Of a stretch of 64,000 nt of DNA, positions 1-10,855 are shown piece by piece; position 1 is the stretch's first letter, and each line of letters starts with the position of its first letter. The notes under the pieces are model-generated. The model had not been told where the DNA came from. It did not search any database and saw nothing but the letters and a program-made list of their open reading frames with translations. The position numbers were made by a program, and so were the translations under genes. The DNA is taken from positions 1-64,000 of the forward strand of contig CAVSJA010000006.1 in assembly GCA_963728145.1 (NCBI GenBank), in the 5' to 3' direction. This DNA is from CAVSJA01 sp963728145 (GTDB taxonomy: Bacteria; Bacteroidota; Bacteroidia; Chitinophagales; Chitinophagaceae).

Positions 1-77
1 GGTGCAGCATAGCGAAGAGAAGGGCTTGCGAGACTCATGCTAGTTATTTAATTACATCAATTTTTGTATTGAATGGA

Positions 78-981
78 CTACTCATTACTTCCTAAGAAAT
101 AAATTGTATGTTGTGGTAATAGGTTCTTTTCGTCATCTGTCATTTTCTCATAAAATTCCTGCCATAGATCGATTAATTCTTGGCCGTTTATAAGTTTTAT
201 GTGCACGTTTGCTTCTCTAGCAAATCTTTCTGCTTCATTACTAAATCGTCCACTTGTAACGAATAGCCCAACTTCCTCGCCGCTATTAATTAGTCCTTTT
301 AAGCTTCTTATAGTGTCCGCACTTACAGGGTTTTCTCGGGTAGTGTTTCACTTGTACTTTGATTCGTGGCGTTTTAGTACCCAAGGGGTCTTGGTAGGCT
401 ATTATATCAATGCCTCCGTCCTTGCCTTTGGGAGAGATAAAAGGTGTATAATAACCCATAGCTCTTAACAAAGCAGCAACTAAATCTTGAAATTCGTAAG
501 GATTTTTTTTATTAATAAATTGTATTATACCATCAATTGCTTGCTCCTCTATTTGAGCAAGAGTAGCTTTCTGAACTTGGTTGATATATTTCTTCAATAT
601 CTTCCCCGTCAGCATCCTCTTTATCAGCAATCTTTTTTTCAGAGGACCATTTCCTATATAATGCAGAAGCAGAGGTTACTAAACCTTCAGGACCCTTTTT
701 CATAGCCTCTTCACCTTCGGGAGTTAGATACCAAATGCCCTTTGATTTTCGTAAATACCCGGCTTTTATACACCCAATGGTGTAAAAATGGAAAATTGAT
801 TGCCAACATATAGCCTGTTTTTTCATATATCTCTTCTCGAATCGTTGAAGGTTAAGCGTTGCCCTATTTTTTCAATCACATCTTTACCTGGCAGTTGGCC
901 TCCTGCTTCTTTTAGAATGTTAAATGACTCAAATACTGTTTTAATACCGGTTGCTCTTGAAGGGGACATTTTTTGTGCCAT
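78..981 (-). pseudogene. mrr: Mrr-type restriction endonuclease, frameshifted
   Basis: Reconstructed from three reading-frame segments on the minus strand. It starts at ATG 979-981 (MAQKMSPSRA), continues in 533-826 and 286-630, and ends at TAG 78-80. The N-terminal part looks like the winged-helix Mrr_N domain (GYLRKSKGIWYLTPEGEEAM). The C-terminal part is an Mrr catalytic (PD-(D/E)XK) domain: FQDLVAALLRAMGY, then KGKDGGIDIIAY with the acidic residue, then IKVQVKHY with the QxK-type lysine, then GLFVTSGRFSNEAERFA. Family members are type IV enzymes that cut modified DNA. One break is an apparent extra C in a CCC run near 347, typical of a read error. Its 5' end overlaps the upstream nuclease-like gene by about 40 bases, so it is the last gene of the defence operon. 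The family assignment is firm; whether the gene works depends on the indels being errors. Confidence 0.8.
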
Positions 982-1740
982 AAGTAATACTTGTAAATAG
1001 GTTATCTAGCATGCTCTTTACAATTTTCATCGTGTTCCTGGTTACAACTGAATTGAAGGTGCCGAGGCTATTGTCAAAAAACTTAGCTACACTTGTTATC
1101 ATCTCCATGGTTATTGCAACACCGCTCGCTTGGTATTTCCTGACGGTTGCCTCGAAAATTATCAATACCGCGCTACCATTACTTAGTTGATTTTGGCTTG
1201 ACGTGCGAACAAAATTATCGGTTATTTTGAATGGGTATATCGGAAAACTCAAGATGCAGATTATTAAAAATCTTGGTAAAGCACTGGATTGAACCATTCC
1301 TTCATTAACCTTATAAACTGTCTTCAGTATAAGGCCGCTTTTCACGGAATAATTTTGTTTGAATGTTGTTATACTTCTCGCCAATCGTGTTGCCTGCTAT
1401 GTACGCCAAAAGTTCCTGGTTATCTAACAACCAGAAGCCTTCCTGATTTTCGGTTCCTAATATCCAACGCATCTGCTTTTTAAAGTAATCGGGCTGAAGT
1501 TGTAAAATCTCTGGTTGTATTCCTCCACCTTTGCCATGACCAGTTCCTAAACGGCCATGATTAATTCTGTGATATTTTATTTCAATGAAATATAGAACGG
1601 GCTTTTTGCCATTTCTGCAAATCAACATTGACAGCCTTTTTGTTTCTAATCAAAACAAGATTTTCATCTAAAGGCAGGATGAGTTTTGTTATCAAATGCC
1701 GGATATGTGTTTCGAATTCCCTTTCATTCTGAAATGGCAT
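941..1740 (-). CDS. PD-(D/E)XK nuclease-like protein, frameshifted
   Basis: Starts at ATG 1738-1740 (MPFQNEREFETHIR), 9 bases after the stop of the ATPase gene, and ends at 941 overlapping the start of mrr. Two frame changes are needed, near 1625 and near 1330. The first half reads like a PD-(D/E)XK fold: an N-terminal helix (EREFETHIRHLI), VDICRNGKKPVLYFIEIKYHR with the D...ExK arrangement, then GFWLLDNQELLAYI. The second half (VYKVNEGMVQSSALPRF and onward) has no domain I recognise but joins in one open frame. Sitting between an ATPase and Mrr in a tight operon, it is probably the nuclease partner of the ATPase. That role is inferred from context, and no named family is assigned. Confidence 0.55.
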
Positions 1741-1749
1741 ATAATCAAT

Positions 1750-3332
1750 TTATAACGGAATAATTGCTGCTATTGATAATTGATCCATAGTGTTAATTGC
1801 TTTCTCCAATTCATTTGAAAATAGTGGAGTCTCGATATCATAATGAGAATTAGGATTCATTATTCTATCTTTATAATCTTTTAAATCAAGTAATAATTGC
1901 GCGTTGATCGGAGGAGTGCCTGCTGCACCCTTCGCTATCACTTTTGTAATCCATCCATCCAGTTTCATTGGCCTAAAATCTCCTCCTAATTGCTCATGTG
2001 GAGTTAGGTAAGCTTTACAAAATTTTTCAGCAGCTTGTCGAATCATATTCGCTGACGATGAAAAATCCTTTGCTTTAAATAGTGCTCGTGCTTTATTTAC
2101 CTTGCCTTCATCTTTTATAAGCAATGGGAACAAGTTTGTTTTTGCAGCGTTTGTGTCTTCAAACATTTGAAAATACCGCCAATTAGCTAAACCTTTTCTT
2201 GCGATTTTATCTTTTACTAGTTCAAATAAGAAACGGTCATGTGTAAGAATCAATAGCTGATAGTCAGGTGCAACTTTATCAAGAATATAATCTAATGCTA
2301 CATCCCTGTTTTTCATGTCGAGGCTTAACATGAAGTCGTCAAGAATGGCCATTTTTAACTTCGAGTCTTGCAATCGTCTTTGTAAAATCGAAAATCGTAT
2401 TGCAAGTCCTAGCGCTGCAAGTCTGGCCTCATTTAAAAAAGTATGCGGCGCAATACTCCCAGCTTAGTATAGAAATCAGGTATATCGAGTTTTATTTGAA
2501 AACGTGGGTAATTAAATTGTAAAGCAGACAATTTTAAAGGTACCCAATCAACCAATTCTAATTTAAAGGAAAAATTATAGCCAAAATCAGTTTTTAGTAT
2601 TGGATTTCCTTGTGTATTAATAAAGGTGAGTAATTGCTCTAATTCGCTTTTAAAGGCAGCGATAATATTTTTGTATACTACAAATTCCGGTTCTCTTCGG
2701 TATGGATACCTTGGCCTTAGCCCGTCTTTCATTAAACCTGATTTTGGCGGGCCGTTTTTTACAAAATCCCAAATCTGTTTTGCATTTTCCGTTTCTTGTT
2801 CCAAGTCTGGAGTGCCATCGGCTTTTTTAAGCCAATATTTTACTGGTGCAAATTTTACGTAAGGCAGCACTTCTCTTTCGAAATATTGAAAAATGTCAAT
2901 ATAATCACTATGAGCAAAATTGTGAAGCTGAAATATCATTTTGTAATTCAGGAACTCAGAAGAATAGTTAGCTGACTGTGCATCAGCATTTGTATTGATT
3001 GACGTATCTGCAAGTGAAACGGAGAAAGAAGTCCCATCCTGCAAGTCAATTTTTATTTCACTGTCAACCCAATTTGCAGTCCCAGGATCAAGAAAAATAT
3101 TGGTAAGTCGCTCATCTTTAGTTGGGTCAAAATACTTTTTTATTTCTTCTGTATCTTCTTTATTGGCACATTCCAATAACGTGTAAAGCGCCCAATATAT
3201 GGAGCTTTTGCCTGAACCATTTTCACCGTACAACAGTAAATTACTTTCGTTTATTTCAATTTTTTGCTCTTGTTGAAAGAATTTAAAATTCTTTATGGTA
3301 ACAGCGGCTATGTTTGAACGAGGAACAGGCAT
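1750..3332 (-). CDS. SMC/ABC-like AAA ATPase, one frameshift
   Basis: Two frames joined by one indel near 2,435 give about 527 residues. The N-terminal segment (2433-3332) begins MPVPRSNIAAVTIKNFKFF, the usual opening of RecF/SMC-like ATPases, with Walker A GENGSGKS at residues 36-43. The C-terminal segment (from about 2,430 to 1750) has an ABC-like end: NEARLAALGLAIR, Walker B with D-loop (MAILDDFMLSLD), and a switch histidine strand (LLILTHDRFLF). There is no long coiled coil between the halves, so it resembles compact overcoming-lysogenisation-type or McrB-neighbour ATPases rather than SMC. The C-terminal tail carries a helical segment around AKDFSSSANMIRQAAEKFC. The start lies 4 bases after the methyltransferase stop, indicating cotranscription. 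It likely powers or regulates the nuclease encoded next. Confidence 0.75.
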
Positions 3333-3336
3333 AATG

Positions 3337-6300
3337 CTAATGAGTAGTGCTGTTTATTCTTCGAATGATGTTGCGGCTTTTGATATTGGAGGATATAATT
3401 CTGTTGCGGATAACATTGTCCTGTTCCTGAAGTTTGCTGTAAACTTGGCGAATAATGAATTTTTTCTCGTTGTCACTACTTAACCCAGAAATAGCTCTAA
3501 AGTGATTTTCCATATTTATATACTGAATTATATCGATTTCTTCATCCTTCATGTGTTCGGTAAAATACAGTTCATAAACGCACATATTAAGAACTTCCTC
3601 AAATACCGGCGCTAGTTTGTCATTTTCCGTATAGGGATTAATCTGCGGTTTTGTTATATCGTTGAGGAAGATCAAATAATCAACTAAAATCTCAAATTCG
3701 TCCTTATAGCTTGGAATTGTCGGGATCGGCAATATTTCAATTTTATATTTTTCCATCGGTTAGTTTCCCATTCCGGAAGTAGTCGTTATTTGACTAAAGT
3801 ACCATGAAGCCAACCGTGAATTGAATATGGACAACAAATACTTTAGATTTTCACCGGTCATAAAAAACAAAGTCGCTTCAGGATACATTCCTTTATCATC
3901 GAATGCAAATTTTGGTTTATCGGATAGCTCACCCCAAACTAATTTTGGCTTCTCAAATTCTGTATAGTAAGCGACATTATCTTGGATTTCATACCATTTG
4001 TACGGCCCTGGTTTTCGTCCAATTTTGTCTTCTCCTTCGCGCGGTTTCAGACGATCATAAAAGCCATATAAATAGTTCTTTATTTCTGGAAATTCATCAA
4101 TTTCAATTCCACGTCTTGCAAAAATTAGATATTGGCCTTCGAATCTGTAGGCGTAGCTTCTCACGTCTCTACCCTGATTGTTGGCTTGATTATTTCCATA
4201 TTTTTTGGATCAAGGCCTATTAATTCTTCGTAAGTTTCCTTATCAATAATAAATGCTTCATTATACCCAGTTTTAATTCCAAATTTATTGTAAGGTTGAA
4301 ATTCTTTAGAGGTGCGGCGTTTTTGTCTATCTCATTTTTGATTTCATAGTCCTGTCTTGAAAGAATAATCCATCCTTTGTCATTTAACTCATTTAGCACT
4401 ATTGAATTTGAAATAAAATAATCTACAATTGAGTCACCGACTGAATAATCCGATCGAAAAGTAGCAGCATTTAATTGACCATCCCAATTCGCCTTTTCCA
4501 AAACAAGAATATTTGTTTCGACAGTAGCTGCATTAAAGATCTTAGTGTCTTCAAAATTTAAAAGTTTCGAGGGGTTAGTATACGTAGTGAAATGTTTCCT
4601 CAGGAAGTTTCACCATATTGTGTTTTCATCCAAGAATTAGAAGTTATATAAGTAAGGATCCCGCCTTGTTTAAGAAGATTAATACCTTGTTCGTAAAATA
4701 GACAATACAAATCGCCCGTTCGAGTGAATGTTAAATATTTCTGCGTTTTCTAATTCGTCTGCCTCTTTAATAATTTTTTGCAACTGCATATAAGGCGGAT
4801 TTCCAATTACAATATCAAAACCGCCCTGATCAAAGACATATTTTGAAAAAATAAATGCCACAACAAATCTGGTCGTTCTTGTGTTTTTGGAATTGAACTA
4901 ATCTTTCTTCGGCTTCCATCAAATGTTCCAGCCTCTGTCTAGAGACCAAATTTGTTTTACTTCTTTTGAATTTACATTCATGCGAGTACATCTTCACCAG
5001 CTTTCTCCATGATTTTTGTATACTTTTAATAACGTTTGAAGGTGTATTTATTCTTCTAATATTAATGAGTCCAATTTTTCTCTACGATTTCGATTTGTTC
5101 GTTGTCTTGATTTTTCCTTATCGATTTTCTCCTTCGTTCATTCTTTCCCAACCGTCCGGATCTGAAAGTATTGTTCGATGAGCCGATATAATTCTTCTTT
5201 TGAAGCCTTATCAAATACAATAACGGTTTGTTTCTTTCTGCTAGAGAAGGTATTTCAGACCGTCTCTTTTCCGAAACAATCACCACATCATCGTGGTGGA
5301 GCATCTGTTGTTCGAGCTTAAATCTGTGCCCTCAAATCTTTCGAGGCAAACTATTACCCTGCATTATTTTGTAGTCTCGATATGTGGAGGGCAGGAGGCT
5401 ATGTTTTACGTCAACAACTAATGCTAACCAAAATCACTAGCGGGCAATGTCGACGGCGCCCTTTTCGATATCAACACCATAAATGGAATTTTGGATGATA
5501 TCCTTTTTTACCTTAGCTCGGTCAAGTGTTAAATCTAAAGCCAATTTAGCCTTAAATAATTCCTGTAAAATTCCCATTGGAAATGCTCCAGAACCTATTG
5601 CAGGATCGCAAATTTTTGCTTTATCAAGAAGCTCTTCAATTTTTCTTGCGTTAGCCACAATAAAATTGTTTCTCTCTTTCCTATCCCCAATATCACCTCT
5701 CCGGATAAAGTCCTCCAATGAACCTCTAGCATGTTCGGTTAAAGTAAAATGACTACATAAGTATTGAATCAAGCTTTCTTGGCACATGTAATGAACTATC
5801 TCTTTTGGTGTATAGAACGCTCCCTTTTCCCTGTTTTCTTCCAGCAAGTTTTCAAAAATATGTCCCAACATCTCAGGGTCAATACCGACTTCACTGTCAT
5901 AAGGGTCGTTTTCATCAATGGTAAAGTTATATTGTTCAAAAAAATCGAACAGTTTTTCGAAGTATTCAATCGGAAAATCTATCTGATGGTCAAATGAGAT
6001 GTCTTTATCAAACAAACCACCGTTTAAGTAAGGAACCCTTCTTTGCTCCCGTCTCCCAATTTTCACATTGGGTATTGCAAAAGAAAAAATATTATGTTTT
6101 CTTTTTGTATTTAATGTTTCAAAAAAAAGTGTTTTTAGACAGGAGCTGTGAAAATGATTCTTATCATCGAATGTTTTGAAAAGGAGCGAGATAAAATTGG
6201 GTATACCGTCAAACCATATTTCATCATTTTCTTTTACAGTTTTTAAGACCGGGGCAACCCATCCATCCTTTCTTTTGCAGAAAGTGTAAAAAGACAATGC

Positions 6301-6979
6301 GCCCCAATAACTTTTTGACAAAGTCACGAATTGGTTTTTGCTTTTTATCTTCATCCAGCTGCAATTTGTCAATTAATAGGTTATAATATGTTTTATTGTT
6401 TGCAAGATGCGTTACACCCTTTTCGTAAAAGTCCTTATAAGTCTTAAAAAAATCTTTATTTAATTTCTCTACAGAAAAAGCATCATATAGATCATTTACA
6501 AAAATGGGTTTATTAATAAGCTTAGAAAACCTTTCTGCCGCTGTTCTGGAACTTTCGCCTTCGCCAAACAGGTAAGTATATCGTTTGGACTCGGTTTCCT
6601 TTTTACCAGCTTCTGTTCTTATTTCAGACACGTAGCTAAAACGCCATTTTTGCTCCTTAACAAAAACAATCAATGCGGCGTCCACGTCATACTTATAAAT
6701 GCTGCGCAAAAGGTTTCGCAAACCGACTTTATTAAAGGCAATTCGGGTTTTGGCATCCTTCCGCAACGTTATTTCATAGATGCCTACAAGCCTTTCGTCT
6801 GCTGTATGAAAGCTCCCTAATTCAACAGCATACTTGGCAATCTCATTTGGAGACAAAGGAATTTGTTTTGGTAAACTGAGTAGAGTTTTTACGCCAAAAA
6901 TTCTTTTCAGCACGTCTAGCCAAGCTTCCCTTTTATAGGGCTTAGAAAGAATGTTATCTTGTAGATGTTTCTTGTCCAT
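3337..6979 (-). pseudogene. Eco57I-like DNA methyltransferase / type IIG restriction-modification enzyme, multiply frameshifted
   Basis: A gene of about 1,200 codons spread over several frames (main open pieces 6224-6979, 5437-6372, 5062-5304, 4679-4861, 4220-4501, 3760-4164 and 3337-3756). The N-terminal part (MDKKHLQDNILSKPYKR) is the helical leader of this family. The SAM-binding motif is DPAIGSGAFPMG; FDIVIGNPPYMQLQ is the adenine-N6 catalytic NPPY motif. The C-terminal segment (GPYKWYEIQDNVAYY, FFMTGENLKYLLSIFNSRL, then ILPIPTIPSYKDEFEILVDYL) is a TaqI-like target-recognition domain. Its ATG shares a base with the helicase stop (TAATG), implying translational coupling. It probably methylates host DNA and marks self for the helicase/nuclease partners. 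The stretch 4,860-5,440 is the most damaged, with in-frame stops that are not explained by one indel. Confidence 0.85.
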
Positions 6980-9900
6980 TAATCAATAAATGTTTCGCTA
7001 AGAACAATTTCCGGTTGTATATTAAAGTCAATTTGTGGTTGCCTGTTTTCCTCTGATTCTTCATTATTAAGTGCATCATATTTGTTTGCTATCATTAATA
7101 TCAAGTTATCCACCTGGCCATAAGTAATTTGTTTTTTTTCTAACTGCTGTCTTACTTTTTTAATCTCATTGGGCAATGGGGTGTGTTCACCTTTTTCAAT
7201 AGATTGTATTATGTTTTCACAAGCTGCCCTGACTTCTGCCATCTTGGTTATACTTTTAATATCGCGCAGGAATTTACGGGCCTGTGCAGAAATAGCATCA
7301 GCTTTATCGGTTGTGGTGGTTGCTTCGGTAGCTGCACCTAAAAAGTCTTTCTCAAAGGAATCTAATGCAGCCTGCACCTGTTTAAAATGGGCTTCGGGCA
7401 ATGCAAACGAAGTTTCTGTACTTTCAGCTTTAAAAATATCTGCTGCCTCAATAAAAGTAAGAGCCGCTACTTTGTTTTTTTCATCTACTTTATAGAACTC
7501 AATTTTGTAAGGAGATTTTAAGAAGATGACAGAACCACCATTAATATTTTCTTTACTTGCCTGCCTTTCACTTCGTGTGGTTCTTGCTTTTAAAGGGAAG
7601 TTTTTTATACGTTTAAACTCCTTAGGATTACTGTCTTTAAACTCTCTGATAAAACGAAGGAATTGCAATCGCTTATCTTCATCGTCTTTCACACCTTCTT
7701 TAAATAGTTCAAATTGTTCTACTAGTTCTTCATGTGTGTATATCTGTGCATCTTCACCAAAAGCAGTGTGAAATCCTTGCAATTTTACCACGAAGCATTG
7801 CTATATAGCTTAATTTCCTCATCGCCCTGTTGGGAAGGATAAAAATTATAGTTGTAAACAACCCCTGCAAGACTGCCTATCCTGTTAACCCTTCCTATAC
7901 GTTGCATCAACCTTGTGGCATTCCAAGGAGTATCATAATTTACAATCACATTCGCTCTATGCAGATTGATGCCTTCTGCCAATACGTCTGTTGTTATTAT
8001 TATTTTGTAGTCATCTTTCTGCAATCCTAAATAGTTGGCATCAAAGTTTTAACCTGCAATGTTTTCAAAAACCTTGCTTTTTTGTCTGATGAGACACATA
8101 AAATTTGCTGACTAAGTGCAGCCTCCAAATGCTCCTGAAATAGTTTGCTGTATCAGATCTCGGTAAAAATTACCAGCTTACCAGTTGGGTTTATACTTTC
8201 ATTAAATAATTCCTCTTTCAACGCAATCAGGAAAGCATCCAATTTAGGGTCTTGCCCAGGTCTTTATCCCATGCCCTTACCAACTCCAGTAACAGCTCAT
8301 GGTCTTTACGCAACCCTTCGATAAAGGCATTATCAAAATCTTGGGGAGTAAATACATTGTTCTTGGGATTGTCAATGCTTAATGCCATTATGATTTCTTC
8401 TATTTCATCAAAAGACAAACCCTTATCCATCATTTCATTTACACTCTTATCAGGGGCAATAAATACTTTACCCTTTTCAAACATTTCCACCATTCTTCCA
8501 GTAGCAGTAGTAAAATTTTTAAGAGAAATTTTGAACGCCTTAAAACTGCTTTCTAAACGTTTTACCATCAGCGTTTTCATAATTCCTGCTAACGACTGAG
8601 ATATTAATACCGCTTGGTCATAGTATTGTTCCCTTAAATCATCCTTCAGGTAGCGGATTGCTTGATAGCGATTATATCTAATTTTGTCATCATCGGTCAG
8701 GTAAAAAATAAGTATGATAGAACAGTTTGCTCAATTTTGCATCTAGTTCATACAACTTAGCTTTAGGTGCTGCAATTTCCGGGAATTTGATCCCCTGTTG
8801 GTCTAAATCATCAATATACTTAGGATAGTTACTTAAATCCCTTCTTGTTCTACGAACTGTGATAGGACTTATAACTTTTTCCCTGATAATTACATATAAC
8901 TCTCTGATGCGGTCAATGTTCGGATCTTCCTGTTTGATAACTTCTCTATACTCTCTAATGATAGGCCCAAAAAATGTTTGCAGGTTTGTCACTGGTAATG
9001 TACTTCGCCTTGCATCTTGAAACATGAGCAATTGATAATACAAATCTTGCGGCCTGTTGTTTAAAGGTGTGGCAGAGATTAGAATTACTTTTTTCTTTGT
9101 TCCCGCTACAAGTCCTTGTCCATTTCTTGGTGTCTTGCAAATTCGTTGTAACTGGCTAAACATTTGCGAGGTGTGGTTTCTGTAACGATGTGCTTCATCA
9201 ACCAATATCAAATCATATTCTTCCTTTGCCCAATAGTTGAGGTCATCTCCTTTTATAAGTTTTTCAAGTCTGCCGTTTGCCGAGATAAATTTTGTGTGCC
9301 TGTCAATTCCAAATTGACGGAATGTATTTTTCCAATTCTTTTCTAATGTCGGGGGATATACAACTAATATTTTTGTATTGAGTGACCCGTTTGCAATCAT
9401 AAAACGTTTTGCAATCATGGCCAGCAACTACTGTTTTTCCTAGGCCTACTACATCCGCTAAAAAGAAACCGTTATGGTCCAGCAGCATTTGAAAACCCTG
9501 ATTGACTGCATCAATCTGATAGCTTAGTTTCTTAAAAGTTTTGGGCAAATCGCCTACAGTGTCAGGGTCATAGTCTATGTTCTTTCCAGAAATTGCTCCG
9601 AATCAAAAATTTTATGTATAGTTCGAAAGGTGTGAATATTTGGCCTATATGAGTCTTCTGTTTGAACTGTTGTATGTCGCCTGGCAAAATGCTTGTGCCG
9701 TCTTTCCATAATTCTTCAAACTCATCATTTTAGTAAAGGTTACATCGTCAAAATTTTTGAGGGCAATATTTAATTCATAATTCGGTGCTTTCTTAATTCC
9801 CAAACCTGCTTCTGTAAGATTTGACGAACCCATAATTACCCAACCGTCTGAATGTTCTGTGTGTTTTTCAGGAAGAAATAAATAAAATTTGGCGTGAATA

Positions 9901-10293
9901 GTTTTTGACTTATGTGCTCTTACTTCAATTTTGCCGTCAATCATATCGTTGACAAACTGTAAAATGCCATGCTCAACCAGCTCTGAATAAAGGGCTTCTT
10001 TTATATCCTGAATAAACCAGTCTAAAAACTCATGCTTTGTTCTTTCATCGTCACCTAAAATAATCGTCCTTTTTTTTGCGCTTCCGCAAACATGTCATCA
10101 ACATTAATCCCTACGAGATTTTTATTTTCTTTAAGATCTTTCAGGTAAGGTTGTAATGCAAAGTATCCTGATGACCGGAAATAACCCACGACGGCATGAA
10201 AGGCATATAAGTCTTTCATGTGTTCGAATAATGCCCTTGAACTTTTCAAATAAGCTGCGTTCGTTATTATTTGAAAAAAGAATGAGATGCCAT
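6979..10293 (-). pseudogene. PLD-domain SNF2-family helicase, multiply frameshifted
   Basis: Reconstruction gives roughly 1,100 residues, with open pieces 10055-10249, 9645-9944, 9303-9548, 8690-9427, 8227-8580, 7785-8024 and 6979-7791. The N-terminal part is a phospholipase D-like nuclease domain: HAVVGYFRSSGYFAL, later HAKFYLF...GWVIMGSSNLTEAGLG, a single HKD-type motif. Next comes an SNF2/SF2 helicase: LSYQIDAVNQGFQMLLDHNG, Walker A DVVGLGKT, LILVDEAHRYRN, ISATPLNNRPQDLYYQL, then helicase C motifs TTDVLAEGINLHRANVIVNY and RLMQRIGRVNRIGS. The tail is helical with no recognised domain. The start is placed at ATG 10291-10293. The gene leads the operon and its stop overlaps the methyltransferase start. 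Helicase, PLD nuclease and methyltransferase recall DISARM, but there the PLD (DrmC) and helicase (DrmA) are separate proteins and DrmB is present; none is seen here. Confidence 0.8.
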
Positions 10294-10383
10294 TCTGCCA
10301 GTTGAATAAGTCAATTAAATAATCGCTATCATATCCATTGAAATAGAATGTCTAAATACACACTTTCTTGAGTTTTCTCAAGA

Positions 10384-10620
10384 TTACCTAAAAAAAGGTT
10401 CATTTGAAAATTCATCAGTCAACCGCTTGCTCAAAAACTGAATCTGCAATTCATTGTTGTCAGGATGAAAAAGGTCTGCAATAATGAGTATCATGTTATA
10501 TATTTGCTTAAGGGTTCCTTTCTCAATTTTGTTTATAGTTGAATTATCAATTTTGAATGCAGTAGCTCCTTATCCAAGGGGTAACTTTTTTTAATCCCAC
10601 AGAGAGAGTTAAAGTACCAT
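10384..10620 (-). pseudogene. Remnant of an XRE-type helix-turn-helix regulator
   Basis: The stretch 10,384-10,560 reads AFKIDNSTINKIEKGTLKQ and onward to NEPFFR and a stop. The IDNSTINKIEKG segment is the recognition helix and following turn of an XRE/Cro HTH domain, followed by a helical end (IYNMILIIADLFHPDNNELQ). The first helices lie upstream in other frames, so the start cannot be placed. Regulators of this type commonly precede restriction-modification genes, and this one sits directly upstream of the PLD-helicase operon. The remaining divergent intergenic DNA up to 10,855 is AT-rich and presumably contains promoters for both directions. I see no clear operator. Confidence 0.45.
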
Positions 10621-10855
10621 AGTCGTTATTCCAATTATTCTGCCATTTTTTTTGAACTTATGAGTCAAATCTAAGGCAATGAACTCAAATTCAGGCCTTT
10701 TTTGGATCAGGCACAAATCTTAACTGTTTGCGACTGTAGAATAATTTATGGTGTACCAGCAGGTATATCTTTAAAATTTTGGCTACTACCAATCATGCTA
10801 AATAAATTAGTATATTGCTTCCAAAAGTTTCAATTGTACCTTTTAGCTTATCAAA

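Noticed and set aside
6979..10293. Complete DISARM locus
   Set aside because: No DrmB (DUF1998) or separate DrmC is present; the PLD domain is fused to the helicase.
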